This document shows, in pieces, positions 8,901 through 20,636 of a stretch of 64,000 bases of DNA. Numbering within the stretch: position 1 is the stretch's first letter; every line of letters starts with the position of its first letter. Source of the stretch: Halichondria panicea (Eukaryota; Porifera; Demospongiae; Suberitida; Halichondriidae); the NCBI RefSeq assembly GCF_963675165.1, contig NC_087385.1, positions 1,550,501 to 1,614,500 of the forward strand. Direction: 5' to 3'. The notes below the pieces were generated by a model, which was not told the DNA's origin, searched no databases, and saw only the letters and a program-made list of their open reading frames with translations. Both the position numbers and the translations under genes were made by a program.

Positions 8901-11529
8901 GCTCAAGCACCCCCTTTCTATCTGAGATTGTACACAAAGTGTACCTGATTGTCAGGCTGAGCACCCCCTTCTCTTCCAGATCTTGCTGCAGTTAGCTAGC
9001 TAGTAGGCAAGCAAAACGAAGTGGTCTTTAAACTGTTAGCTATTCTGGCTTAGATCTATAGACTAGTTCTCTTTCGTAGCAAAATAGGCTTCTCTATGCA
9101 AATAGAAGATTGGGCCACGCCCAACTATTAAATATTACGTCATTAATAAGAGGTGTAGCCTTCGCGCCCTCTTTCGTCGTGGTAGCACCCCCTTCCTCAA
9201 AATCATGGCTACGCCCCTGTAACGGGCCCCCATAGGTGGTGGTTGGACCTGCGTAAGCAGGCCACCTCTTTATTACAAATGCTATTGGTCTGCTAGGGTG
9301 ACAATTATAGTTTCACTGAACACATACTGCACTGTATATGACTATATAGACAGGTTCACTGTGTGCTGATGTTAACCACCATATTCAGGTTTTGGTTGGA
9401 TGGTGTTTGTGAATGGCACAGAGGCAGTAGAAACAATGTTCAGAACAGAAGGAAAGTATCCTTCTCGTGGGGCTGTCTTTGAGCAAGCTGTCACCAACAT
9501 TTACAAGCATAGCAACTGGCCCTCAGGGTTGATTTTTGCGTCAGTTGTTTTTCACCTTCCTCTTTTCGTTTTCGGGTAAATAATTATCCTTCTATTGTAG
9601 GTACGGTGAGGACTGGAAAAGAATCCGTTCGGCCATTGGCAAGCAAGTGATCCCCAGGAGGGTTGGTAACCTCACTCCACCTCTGTGCAGTGTGACAGGC
9701 GACCTTTTAAACCACTTGGAGGAGACAACCTCAAGTAATGGAGGAAAGATTGAAGACGTCACACCAATACTGACAAAATGGGCCTTTCAAAGTACGTTGA
9801 ATCATAGATTGAAGAGTAGAGGGATAGGAAACGATTAGTGGTGCACGTGATGATTTTACATTGAATCTGCAGTGGAGCCTTGAAAATTATCCGCGCTACG
9901 CCCTATGAACGAGGCTATTAAGCACATTTTTGCCGGGTAACTCCCAAAGCTGTGTTTCCTCGAGACATCATCTCTTTCAGCAACTTATAACACGCCTAGT
10001 CCATGAGCCACGTGTAGTACTTGCTAATGACTGACCACACCCAGTAAAAAGAGACTTTCCAATAAAGTTATATGTTCCCAAGGCTGTTTTAGAGCTATTG
10101 GAACATGTAACGTGTAAGCGTGCTGGTTATGACTACTACAATAGGTATAGACCTTGAAATATAAGTGAGTTGCACGGACTAAGCACAGTTACTTGTAGTT
10201 TATTATGCACTGAGTGTAGAAATAGATATTGTTGTGATGGCCTCGATTAAACCGCACCGTAGCGCGGATGTTACTCGAGATACCAACCGTTTCCTATCCC
10301 TCTACTCTTCAATCTATGGTTGAATACAGCCTGTCTGCTTGTGGAATATACCTACATAATTATGTCCATCACAGATACTGCTTACTTTGTATTTGGGGAG
10401 AATCTTGAAGTGTACAACACAGACAAACAAACTCATCAAGAGTTTATGGAAGCTGGCCTAGAGTTCATTAAACAAGTTGGCTTGATTGTACCTCTACCGA
10501 TCTTCAAGTATTTTCCGTCAATCGCCTACCGGACATTTATTCAGGCTACCAAAAGAATGAGAGAATTAGGTATTAAGCCAGAATAATTTGTAAATTGTCG
10601 ATCAAAATCACAATTTTTGCTGAGGTCCTAGATTATTCTATTCCTCTGATTCAGGCAAGCAGGTAATGGAGAGGAAGGTGGTTGCTCTGAGTGAGGAAAT
10701 AGCGAGGGGTGTGGTGGATGAAACGAGGGCCGTGGGAATTCTGGAGCAGTGGCTCATTGAAGGGAAGCTAGAACCAGAGGATGCTCTCACTCAGGCTTGT
10801 GACTTGTTGTCAGCTGGCCTTGACACTGTGAGTTACTGTTCATACCTGAAATAAAATGATGTAAAAATGTTTCGCAGACGAAAAACACCAGTACATTCAT
10901 GCTTCATGAGCTTGCCAAGCAACCAGCACTGCAAGACCAACTGTGTGCTGAGATCAGGACTGTTCTTGGTGACAAGGTCAATCCATCCTGGGAGGACTTA
11001 CAGAACATCCCCCTCGTCCGCTACTGTCTCAAGGAGACACTTAGACTCTATCCAGCTGTGGAGATGAATACCCGGGAAATCACAACAGATGTTGTTCTCA
11101 ATGGCTATCAAGTCCCAGCAGGGGTGAGTGCTTTCGCAACTATCCCCCAGTCGTGTGTATTTGTCCATACAGACTGCAGTAATTTCTTGTAACAGTCTGA
11201 TGTCACACAGTACGGACTACTTTGATGAGCCGGATAAGTTCATTCCTGAGAGGTGGAATAAGAGCAAGGAGGACTCTATTCATCCGTTTGTGTCTCTACC
11301 CTTTGGGTTCGGACAGAGAGGATGCTATGGTAATTTGTCTGCATACAGCCATTGTTAACGTCTAGTATCACCCACAGGACGTCGTCTAGCTGAGCTGGAG
11401 ATATACATTCTCCTCACTAAGCTCATCCCCAGATTCACCCTTTCCACTGACCAAGACTCCATTGCTCTGTTTCAGGGGACAGTCCTCAAACCAAATGAAC
11501 CCGTCCCCATCACTATCAAGGAGAGATAA
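5920..11529 (+). CDS. Mitochondrial-clan cytochrome P450, copy A
   Basis: Haem-thiolate monooxygenase, predicted mitochondrial. Nine exons: 5920-6076, 8601-8732, 9389-9539, 9601-9791, 10375-10569, 10655-10827, 10878-11123, 11173-11329 and 11378-11529 (TAA), giving 517 aa. The N-terminus (MAFRASILLYSASNTRR) is Arg/Ser-rich with no acidic residue, as in a transit peptide. Visible motifs are the C-helix region EGKYPSR, FAYGEDW, the I-helix SAGLDT (~328-333), the K-helix KETLR (ExxR, E386/R389) and the haem loop [10 protein letters not shown] with Cys ~466. This is followed by GRRLAELE, typical of the mitochondrial (CYP11/24/27) clan. Substrate cannot be inferred. Introns 1, 2 and 4 carry repeat insertions (6128-8541, 8871-9219, 9803-10318). 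The start is the ATG shared with copies C and D. All exon phases are consistent and no lesion was seen. Confidence 0.9.
6128..8541. repeat. Compound foldback element with internal minisatellites (intron 1 of P450 A)
   Basis: The block is bounded by inverted ends: GGTGTGATATTAGTGTC at ~6131 and its complement ending ~8539. Inside are nested inverted repeats: 6139-6410 against ~7045-7340, and ~7340-7640 against ~7978-8395. There are also many tandem copies of TTATGAGGGTG/CTGCCAGTGAGGGTG motifs and of an 18-20-bp GGGTACTCTTTTTATTTGAG motif. A further hairpin (AGGAGGTACGACAGG and complement) spans ~6846-6957. It accounts for almost all of the 2.5-kb intron. No transposase-like frame is present. 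Confidence 0.8.
8871..9219. mobile_element. MITE with CAGGGGCGTAG termini and 5-bp TSD
   Basis: The left end CAGGGGCGTAGGCAGGGG and the right end (reverse complement CAGGGGCGTAGCCATGA) are inverted. The element is flanked by direct TAACG repeats (8866-8870 and 9220-9224), the expected target-site duplication. It is 349 bp with no coding capacity, in intron 2 of P450 A. CAGGGGCGTAG-type ends are widespread in invertebrate non-autonomous DNA transposons; the superfamily is not determined here. Confidence 0.8.
9803..10318. mobile_element. Foldback element with 7-bp TSD and a paralogous empty site
   Basis: Termini CATAGATTGAAGAGTAGAGG and its complement (ending at 10318) form ~40-bp inverted repeats. 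Direct GTTGAAT repeats flank it (9796-9802 and 10319-10325). P450 pseudogene D keeps the uninterrupted site (TGTTGAATACAGCCTG near 20596) at the same intron position, which defines the insertion precisely. It is non-coding, 516 bp, in intron 4 of P450 A. Confidence 0.85.
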
Positions 11530-11723
11530 TTGTAACAGTCTGTTTGTATAGCTATAAACAGGAGTGTATATATAATACATTATTATTGTTGTAAGCACCC
11601 TTTTTAAATATTATTTTACTTGATAAGTATACATGTGGGGAGGCTGGTATCGATATACATGTATATATTGTACATGCTATGCTATTAATTAACTTCCAGT
11701 TACTTTATAATAATGCTGATGTA

Positions 11724-12284
11724 ATGAAAGCACCGCAGGTGCTGATGCCTCGGTGGAGATGCCAAAGCTACATAACATAAAGCTACTAATAGCTTATTTT
11801 TGCAATAATTATTTTGCTGCATGCAAACTCAAAGAGTGGGTAATGTTCGACAATGATTGTTGTTAAAAACGATTTATGCCAAAAGTTCAAGTCTAAAATT
11901 AATGGCTGCCATCAGCAGATCTGCAGAGCCTTGCAGCTCTCTTCTCACTCTTGCAGCTACCAATAGCTAGCGTTCTAGTGCAGAGCTAACTACTAAGTAG
12001 AGTAGTAACACTCGGTAAACAAGTTTGGCTACGTGCTCTTCTGAAAAGGCTGCAATGGCATTCCAAGTAAGCAAAACTAGGCATAACTCGAGAACGAAGC
12101 ATTATTTTGCAAATCCACGAATTATAATCCAAGAAAACATGACTAGAAGCTTATAGAAACTCTTACTTACATTTGATTCATCCTTGAGCAGCTGTAGCAG
12201 TCTACACGTACACACACACACACAGTACAGACAGACACACAAACACACTACCGATACCTCGCTTGCGCATGCACACCGAGGCAT
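11724..12284 (-). mobile_element. Dispersed ~560-bp element, copy 1 (minus orientation)
   Basis: Reverse complement of the sequences at 42087-42624 and 49816-50403. The family has short inverted ends (ATGCCTCGGTG ... CACCGAGGCAT), then an asymmetric tail hairpin CAGCACCTGCGGTGCT followed by TTCAT. It lies between the convergent 3' ends of P450 copies A and B. A (GT)n-like tract sits near one end in all three copies. No ORF. Confidence 0.8.
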
Positions 12285-12495
12285 AACTACAGCAGCTAGT
12301 TCGAGGAAGTGCGGCCTGGGATCGAGGCTAAGAGCTCTATAATTGAGGCATCATCAATCTATGATCCAATCTAGATATAGTGTAGTTCATTGTTCATTCT
12401 CTGGGGCATGAATGCAAAAATATGAGAGCTAGTGGGAAATTATATAAATTATATAGATCTATAGTGCTAAACATGCATTATCCTCATAATTGGTT

Positions 12496-14786
12496 CTAGG
12501 TATCAGATCTCTCCTTGACATTGATGATGACTGGTTCGTCTGGTCTAAGAATGAGACTTTGAAACAGAGTAATGGAGTCTTGGTTAGTGGAGAGGGTGAA
12601 TCTGGGGATGAGCTTGGTGAGGAGGATGTACATCTCCAGCTCAGCTAGACGACGTCCTGTGTGTGATACTAGACGTTACAAATAGCTGTATGCCAGTCAA
12701 ATTACCATAGCAACCTCTCTGTCCGAACCCAAAGGGTAGAGACGCAAACGGATGAATCAATGCGTCCTCTTTGTTCTTACTCCACCTTTCAGGAGTGAAC
12801 TTATCCGGCTCATCAAAGTAGTCTTCACTACTGGTCATTAGGCATTGGCTGGTAACTACCAAAGTCTGAATGACAACAATTCGATGATAATTTTTTAAGG
12901 AATCTTTAACTCACTCCTGCTGGAACTTTGTAGCCATTCATTACAGCATCTTCTTTAATATTCCGCATACTCATTTCTGCCGGTGGATACATTCTAAGCG
13001 TCTCTTTGAGGCAGTAGCGGACGAGGTGGATGTTCTGTAAGTCTTCCCAGGATGGATTGACCTTGTTACCAAGAACAGTCCTGATCTCAGCACACAGTTG
13101 GTCTTGCAGTGCTGGTTGCTTGGCAAGCTCATACAGCATGAATGTACTGGTATTCTTGGTCTGTATCAAAATATCACCTATGGTCATACCATTCACTATG
13201 CAGTGTTACCTACCGTATCTAAACCAGCAGAGAGAAAGTCACAAGCCTGAGTGAGAGCATCCTCTGGTTCAAGCTTCCCTTCAATAAGCCACTGCTCCAG
13301 AATTCCCACGGCCCTCGTCTCATCCACTACACCCCTCGCTATGTCCTCACTCAGAGCAACCACCTTCTTCTCCATTATTTGCTTCCCTGAATTACAAGAC
13401 CTAAAATTTTGATTGCATTCTGACCGACCTAATTTTTTGGCAACCTAACAGAGTATGGTAATACAATAACACTGATCATTTACAGCAGATGTTTTGTTTC
13501 ATCAACACACAATGCACTTCATACTGAAATGAAATGACCCACCAAATTTACGCATGAGTGGTTGTTTGGATGAACTTCTTGTAAGCTTTTGTGTGGTAGT
13601 ATTTGTAGATGGGAAGTGGATTCAATATTACAGCCTGTAGACTATTGAAGAAATCCAGTCCAGCAGCTATGAACGCCTGATTGTTAGCATTGCTTGTGTC
13701 GTATACATTCATGTTCTCTCCAAACACAAAATATGTGGTGTCTGAATATATATAAGAGAATGTGGTGATGGCAGGCTATAATGGAAAAAATGATGTGTGG
13801 TTTTGACGCAGAGTGCGTGGCTATTGTGGCAAACGTGCGTTTTTTCCTTATAGTTGCCACAATAGTCACGCACTTGCGTCAAAACCACACACCATTTTTT
13901 ACAGTGTATATAAAGTTGTGTACACGTACTTTGAAATGCCCACATAGTCATGAGTGGTGTAATGTCTTCAATTTGACCATTTTTGTTGGAAACTACTTCT
14001 CTGAAGTACACGAGGAGGTCGTCTGTTATATCACAAAGTACTGGAGTGAGGTTACCAACCCTCCTGGGGATCACTTGCTTGCCAATGGCCGAACGAATTC
14101 TCTTCCAGTCTTCACCATCCCTATAATTAGGATAGACACAGAGTTTCACTTGAATTAATCCTTAGTTCATTTAGCACTTACGCAAAAAGCATAGGCAATG
14201 GCCATTTATTTATCGTGTGCAAATCGGCAACCATGCGACTGAGGAGAGCATTACGAGAAGGGTACTGTCCTTCTGCTCTGAACATTGCTTCAGTTGCCTC
14301 TGGTCCATTTGCAAACACCATCCACTTGTTGTCTAAGCCTGTGTACAATCAGATTACACATACTTAGCATACAATGTTTCATAGCTTCAAATCCACGCCG
14401 ATTAAAATTTTAATCGGCGTGAATTTGACTAAAATTAATGTTTCACTAACCAGGGGTCTTGAATTTTGCTATTGGCCCGTACTTGTCTCTCACTTCATGA
14501 AAAAATGACTCTTTACCAACTTTTCCATTTCCTAGTTTAGTTAACAGCTCAATGGCACCAATAATGGGCAAACCACTGTTTCCTACAGCAAAACAAACTA
14601 TTTTTTAAAGCTACACAAAGTTTTAATATGAGAAGGTTTACCTGGAATTTCAGAGAAAGGCTTTGCCTTTGGACTCTCTTGCTGATGCTGATCATGTGCT
14701 ACAGTTGTGCTTAGTGATGCAATGTGAAATACACCTTTGCATCCTGGAGTAAAGACCTTACTGGTAAGCTTGAACATCATGGGCAT
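12496..14786 (-). CDS. Mitochondrial-clan cytochrome P450, copy B (inverted, divergent)
   Basis: Same nine-exon architecture as copies A and C, on the minus strand: 14642-14786 (ATG), 14451-14582, 14182-14338, 13930-14120, 13552-13741, 13214-13400, 12915-13160, 12706-12865 and 12496-12656 (TAG), giving 522 aa in one continuous frame. Motifs: AEGQYPSR, the I-helix SAGLDT, the K-helix KETLR and the haem loop [10 protein letters not shown] followed by GRRLAELEMY. The N-terminus differs from the other copies (MPMMFKLTSKVF), and the protein is clearly more diverged. With the exon 5/6 junction used by A and C the frame hits a TAA; it stays open only if donor GC|GTAAAT (13551) and acceptor TTTTAG|GTC (13400) are used. 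It ends with a short extension ERSDT absent from copy A. Likely functional, but the 5/6 junction is the weak point. Confidence 0.8.
13779..13908. mobile_element. Short MITE in intron 4 of P450 B
   Basis: Inverted arms of ~46 bp (AAAAATGATGTGTGGTTTTG ... CAAAACCACACACCATTTTT) surround a ~25-bp loop. Edges lie at TA dinucleotides with a TACAGTG-like right end, in keeping with a Tc1/mariner-type MITE. No coding capacity. Confidence 0.7.
14388..14425. repeat. Near-perfect palindrome in intron 2 of P450 B
   Basis: AAATCCACGCCGATTAAAAT is followed directly by its near-complement TTTAATCGGCGTGAATTT, a GC-containing stem in an AT-rich intron. It may be a remnant of a small inverted-repeat element. 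Confidence 0.7.
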
Positions 14787-14948
14787 CTTAGGAATGTGTT
14801 GTTAATTAACTCAGACGTGGGTGGCTCTAGACCACATTGGATAATAGGTGGGAGTGGCTGCAAGCTCTCCCACCATCAATTTTAGAGTTTAGAGTCACAT
14901 GTCATTTTCATGATTCTTTTCTACTAGTTTATTATAGTTTAATACACA

Positions 14949-17233
14949 ATGGCATTTCGAGCTAGTATTCTTTTGTATAGTGCAAGCAACACACGTAGAT
15001 GTGCTCTACAGCATGTACTGCGTGCTTCCAAGAGCACAGCTGCTGCTTCTCAAGTAGCCAGTGATGGAGAGTCGACAAAACCTTTCTCTGAGATGCCAGG
15101 TACGTATTATTAATAACAGCTGGATAGACTGTGGCTAAAGCTAGCTTTGATGCTTTTAATAGCTGTCTTGTCTAGTCTAAGGCCCGGCCTTAGACTAGAG
15201 TCTGTGCAGGAGATAGATATAGATCTACTGAGATTCTATCAACATTTTAAATTATCTATGTCAAGAAATTATGAGTCTAGACGTAGATCTATACTGTAGA
15301 ACGTACATCGAAAACAACTGTAAAGTTAGGTATACATTTCTGTCTATGTAGGGGATGCTGGTTGGCCTCTCATTGGTGCCTTTGGGTCAATATCTGAACT
15401 GACAAGTGGGAAGGTTGGAAAAGAGTCGTATGTGTACAAGTTGTGTGCTAAGTACGGCCCAATAGCCAGGGTGTATATTCCAGGTGAGCATTTAACTATA
15501 TAGACTAGGTGTTTTCGTAGCATTACTACTACACCTCAATGTTGTGTGAAACGTAATTAAAAGATTATCACCATGTACATTGCATTTTCATCCACAGGTT
15601 TTGGTTGGACTGTGTTTGTGAATAGCGCAAATGCAGTGGAAACAATGTTCAGAGCAGAGGGAAAGTATCCTTCTCGTAGCTCTATGTTTGAGCACACTGT
15701 TACCAACATTCACAAGCATAGCAACTGGCCTTCAGGGTTGATTTTTGCGTAAGTTATTTTGCTTCAGGTAAAATTTAATGATATACTTACATTGTAGGCA
15801 CGGTGAGGACTGGAAGAGAATCCGTTCAGCCATTGGCAAGCAAGTGATCCCCAGGAGGGTTGGTAACCTCACTCCAGTTCTGTGTGATGTCACAGAAGAC
15901 CTTTTAAACCACTTGGAGGAGACAACAACCAGTAATGGAGAAAGGATTGAAGACATCACACTAATCATGACAAAGTGGGCATTTCAAAGTATGTTTCCAA
16001 CATACATTATGTCTAAACATGATTGTTATGTCCATCACAGACACTGCTTATTTTGTGTTTGGGGAGAATCTTGAAGTGTACAACACAGACAAACGAACAC
16101 ATCAAGAGTTTATGGAGGCTGGCCTAGAGTTTATTAAACAAGTTGGCTTGATTGTACCTCTACCGATCTTCAAGTATTTTCCGTCAATCGCCTATAGGAA
16201 ATTTATTCAGGCTACCGGGAGAATGCGAGAATTAGGTAAGCCCCACATGTAAGCCTACTCCCACTCAATTTCGTTTATTGCTGCTATGCTCCTTTGCCGT
16301 ACATTGTACAAGACTATTTCATTTACTTAACCTAGGCAAGCAGGTAATGGAGAGGAAGGTGGTTGTTCTGAGTGAGGACATAGCGAGGGGCGTAGTGGAT
16401 GAGACGAGGGCTGTGGGGATTCTGGAGCAGTGGCTCATTGAAGGGAAGCTTGAACCAGAGGATGCTCTCACTCAGGCTTGTGATTTGTTGTCAGCCGGCC
16501 TTGACACTGTGAGTGTTATTCATTCACGTTTGAAATCCTTATTATCCCTTTATTTAGACCAAGAACACCAGTACATTCCTGCTGTATGAGCTTGCCAAGC
16601 AACCAGCACTGCAAGACCAACTGTGTACTGAAATCAGGACTGTTCTTGGTAACAAGGTCAATCCATCCTGGGAGGATTTACAGGACATCCCCCTCATCCG
16701 CTACTGCCTCAAGGAGATACTTAGAATGTATCCCGCTACAGAGACGAACTTTCGGGAAATTGAAACAGATACTGTGATGAATGGCTATCAAGTCCCAGCA
16801 GGGGTGAGTGTTTTTCACAACCATCCCCTAATCATGATTGTGTATTCATTTTTGTACATGCAGACTTCAGTACTTTCCTGCAACAGTGTGATGTCATACA
16901 GTACGGACTACTTTGATGAGCCAGATAAGTTCATTCCTGAGAGGTGGAATAAGAGCAAGGAGGACTCTATTCATCCGTTTGTCTCTCTACCCTTTGGGTT
17001 TGGACAGAGAGGATGCTATGGTAATGTGATTACCTGCATATTATATCCATTACTAACGTCTAGTATCATTCACAGGGCGTCGTCTAGCTGAGCTGGAGAT
17101 ATACATCCTCCTCACCAAGCTCATCCCCAGATTCACCCTCTCCACTGACCAAGACTCCATTGCTCTGTTTCAGGGAACAGTCCTCAAACCAAACGAACCC
17201 GTCCCCATCACTATCAAGGAGAGATCACTGTGA
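14949..17233 (+). CDS. Mitochondrial-clan cytochrome P450, copy C
   Basis: Compact, intact member of the family in 2.3 kb. Exons: 14949-15099, 15352-15483, 15598-15748, 15798-15988, 16041-16235, 16336-16508, 16558-16803, 16864-17020 and 17076-17233 (TGA), giving 517 aa. Motifs: transit-like N-terminus MAFRASILLYSASNTRR, AEGKYPSR, FAHGEDW, SAGLDT, the K-helix KEILR with ExxR kept, the haem loop [10 protein letters not shown] and GRRLAELE. Exons 2-8 have exactly the lengths of copy A; exons 1 and 9 differ by 6 bp each. It starts 162 bp from the start of copy B, so B and C are divergently arranged and could share a promoter region. Its introns lack the insertions seen in A and D, making it the best template for the ancestral structure. 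Confidence 0.92.
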
Positions 17234-17370
17234 CAGTCATTATAATGATACATGTATTTTGTGAGCACATTTTGCATAATTATTATGAACTTTGTAGATG
17301 AATGTGGGGGAGAGGCTGGCTTAGATCTTGAGATAGGAGTGGCTTCGAGCTCAATTTTAGTATAAGCATA

Positions 17371-18101
17371 CAGTGCATCCAGTCTAGAGAGTAGAATACA
17401 AAAATTGGTGAGTAGTTGTACTTAGATGTATCTCAAGCTAGATTGGAACATTTCTAAGAAATTGTGCTGATACCATTGTATAGGTAAAAGAATAAGCTAC
17501 AACATGATTCAAAAATATTTCCCCAAAAGTTGTTGTAGTGGGAAATAATTTTAGGAGATAATGGGGGTGATCGTAAAAAAAATGTATGTAACATCAATTA
17601 TCTCTGGAACTAAAGTATTTTTGGAAAAATTTTTCTTATCAAAAGTTAGACAATTTATTCAAGCTTACTCCATGTAATTTTTAGACCTTAGCCGTGAGAT
17701 TTTCTTCAAATCTCTCCCTAACCGAAACGGCACTAAAAACTAGCAATTTTGAGCACTGCGGAGGATGTGTAGATATTTAAGTAACATCGAATCTTTCATA
17801 AGATAGCCAAACTATCTATAGATGTTGTGACAAAGTTCCAAACCTTAGCCGGAAACCGTTGGCCTTTTCTCTCCCTAACTGATTACCCACTATAACAATT
17901 GGGTACTGTTTTATTAATCACCACAAACCCACCACCTTATGTTGTCATGGAAATAATTTTGGATATGTTGTAGCTTATTCATTCACCTACACAATGGTAT
18001 CAGCAGATTTTCTTAAAAATGTTCCAATCATAAGATATTTACATTTAAGTACCACTACTCACACATTTTTGGTATTCTACTCTTTAGACTGGATGCACTG
18101 T
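17371..18101. mobile_element. ~730-bp foldback element upstream of P450 D
   Basis: The inverted ends read TA-CAGTGCATCCAGTCTAGA and, at the right, TAGACTGGATGCACTG-TA. The arms continue for about 150 bp (17371-~17545 against ~17930-18101). TA flanks and CAGTG ends suit a Tc1/mariner-type non-autonomous element. The right end lies only ~65 bp before the ATG of copy D, so it has replaced or displaced that promoter. No ORF. Confidence 0.75.
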
Positions 18102-18636
18102 AGTCTCTTTTATCTATGGTATAAGTCTAGCGTATAGCGTGATAGTCTAGTCCAGTAAAATACAATATGGCTCTTCGAGCTAGTATTCTTTTGTATAGTG
18201 CAAGCAACACACATAGATGTGCTCTACAGCATGTACTGCGTGCTTCCAAGAGCACAGCTGCTGCTCCAGTCTCAAGTAGATCTAGGTCTAGCCAGTGCCA
18301 CGCGCCAGTGGTGGAGAGTCTACAAAACCTTTCTCTGAGATGCCAGGTATTTGATAGATAGATTGTGGTTAGTTGATTCATTTCTAGATCTATGATGATG
18401 GAATTGTTTATAATTATTGTATCAGCTAAACCTATACTAGAGCGTAAATTGTATCCTTCTCTGGTGCAGGGGATGGTGGTTGGCCTGTCCTGTCATCGGT
18501 GCCGTTGGTTCAATACCAGAAATGATTAGTGGAAAGGTTCGAAAGGAATCGTATGTGTACAAGCTGTATGCCAAGTACGGCCCAACAGCCAGGGTGTATA
18601 TTCCATGCAGTGAGTATTGTATCCCCACAGAATTGA

Positions 18637-19471
18637 CTAGAGTAAACAACCGATTATCAAACACGTGCTATTTTCGAACGCTTATTCTCGAGGATTACGG
18701 CTCAGAGCACTAAGCTGATAGTACCTAGGTATAGACAAGGTAAAGCTCTATTCAAGTCCAAACTCACGGCCAACAAAAAACTTCTTTGGCAGAGTGACAG
18801 GGCCAAACACTCAACTAATGGAACAGATTTATTTCGAACATAGCCACGATTCTTCGAACTCTCTCTCTCGTATCAACAGAAGGCTCTAAGCAGCTAGCTA
18901 CAATGCATGACCGTAATCTACAACTAGTAAACTATGTACAGCTCCGGTTTCGAGGTCTGACTGCAAACCGTTAGATAATGGTGGCCTCTTGAAAAGTCCA
19001 GTATTGCCATCAAAATCCGAACAATTAATACCTTTTTGTTCGTAATCTCCATTTTTTTCCTAAAGTTGCATTCTTACATCATGGCTACACTGGAGATTAT
19101 AAAGAAAAAGGCAATAATCGTTCGGGGTTTTGATGGCAATACTGCACTTTTTCAAGAGGCCACCATTATCTAACGGTTTGCAGTCAGACCTCGAAACCAG
19201 AGCTGTACATAGTTTAGATTACGGTCATGCATTGTAGCTAGCTGCTTAGAGCCTTCTGTTGATACGAGAGAGAGAGTTCGAAGAATCGTGACTATGTTCG
19301 AACTAAATCTGTTCCAATAGTTGAGTGTTTGGCCCTGTCACTCCGCCGAAGAAGCTTTTTGTTGGGCGTGAGTTTGGACTTGATTAGAGCTTTACCTTGT
19401 CTATACCTATTATCAGCTTAGTGCAAGCGTTCGAAAATAGCACGTGTTCGATAATCAGTTGTTTACTCTAG
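18637..19471. mobile_element. 835-bp near-complete hairpin element (intron 2 of P450 D)
   Basis: Ends CTAGAGTAAACAACCGATTA and its complement. The arms are ~400 bp each (18637-~19051 and ~19091-19471) around a loop of ~40 bp, with only scattered mismatches. No coding sequence. Absent from intron 2 of copies A and C. Confidence 0.85.
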
Positions 19472-19626
19472 CTGTTTAATACCGATCTTTGGCACGAGTG
19501 CAATCAAGTGCAATAATTATATCAACACTAAAAGTAGTCAAACACATCAAAGTGTGATAGCACTGCAGTGATCAGGCAACAAAGCCAACCAAATTTAATT
19601 GACACTAATACTCAGACAGGTTTCAA

Positions 19627-19828
19627 TATAGTGGGTATAATTATTTCAAGGGTATAAACTTGCGTGTTATAAGCATGTGTATACCGCGAACATTTATACC
19701 CACTAACATTAATAAAATCGCATGCGCATGCATGTATAAGCGTCAAGGCGAAAATTAAATCCGCAAAATCCTAATTATGACGGTCTTTCCACGAAAGTTA
19801 ATACCCTCGAAATATACCTGCTATACGG
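19627..19828. mobile_element. Short MITE with GTATAGCGGGTATATTTCGAG-type ends
   Basis: Left end TAGTGGGTATAATTATTTCA and right end CTCGAAATATACCTGCTATA are diverged inverted repeats near TA dinucleotides. It is related to the elements at ~50673-50871 and, more loosely, 51389-51622. Lies in intron 2 of pseudogene D, just after the large hairpin. Confidence 0.6.
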
Positions 19829-20636
19829 TAGAATACATGCATACTGCATGGTACATTGCTTTTGGTCTGCCCAAAGCCCCGTGACCTCTATACAAACAGG
19901 TTCACAGAAATCACAGTATACAGTTGCTAATGTATGTTAATTAACCCCCATATTCAGGTTTGGGTTGGATAGTATTCGTTAGTGGCACAGTGGAAACAAT
20001 ATTCAGAGCAGAGGGAAAAGTATCCTTCTCGTGGGGCTGTCTTTGAGCAAGCTGTCACCAACATTCACAAACATAGCAACTGGCATCCAGGGTTGATTTT
20101 TGCGTAAGTTGTTTTGTTGCATGTTTGAGCAAAAGACCACAGTTCAAATATTTCTTGCACGGTGAAGCCACGCACATCAAGCTAAGAGTAACCACAGTGC
20201 ATATGCAGCTGCAGTGCACTGTTGTCTGTCATTAGCCCACGCAACAAATCAGTTATAATTGCATCATCATTCACGCAACATGCCTGTTGGCTGCATAATA
20301 ATTAGTTGTATCGGCCCGACAATATCTGTGCACGTTGCACTCTTGCATGCTCAATATAACTATCTTCATTTTCGGGTAAATAGTATCCTTCCATTGTATA
20401 GGTACGGTGAGGACTGGAAAAGAATCCGTTCCGCCATTAACAAGCAAGTGATCCCCAGGAGGGTTAGTAACCTCACTCCACCTCTGTGCAGTGTGACAGA
20501 CGACCTTTTAAACCACTTGGAGGAGATAACCTCAAGTAATGGAGGAAGGGTTGAAGACGTCACACCAATCATGACAAAGTGGGCCTTTCAAAGTATGTTG
20601 AATACAGCCTGTCTGCTTGTGGAATATACCTACATA

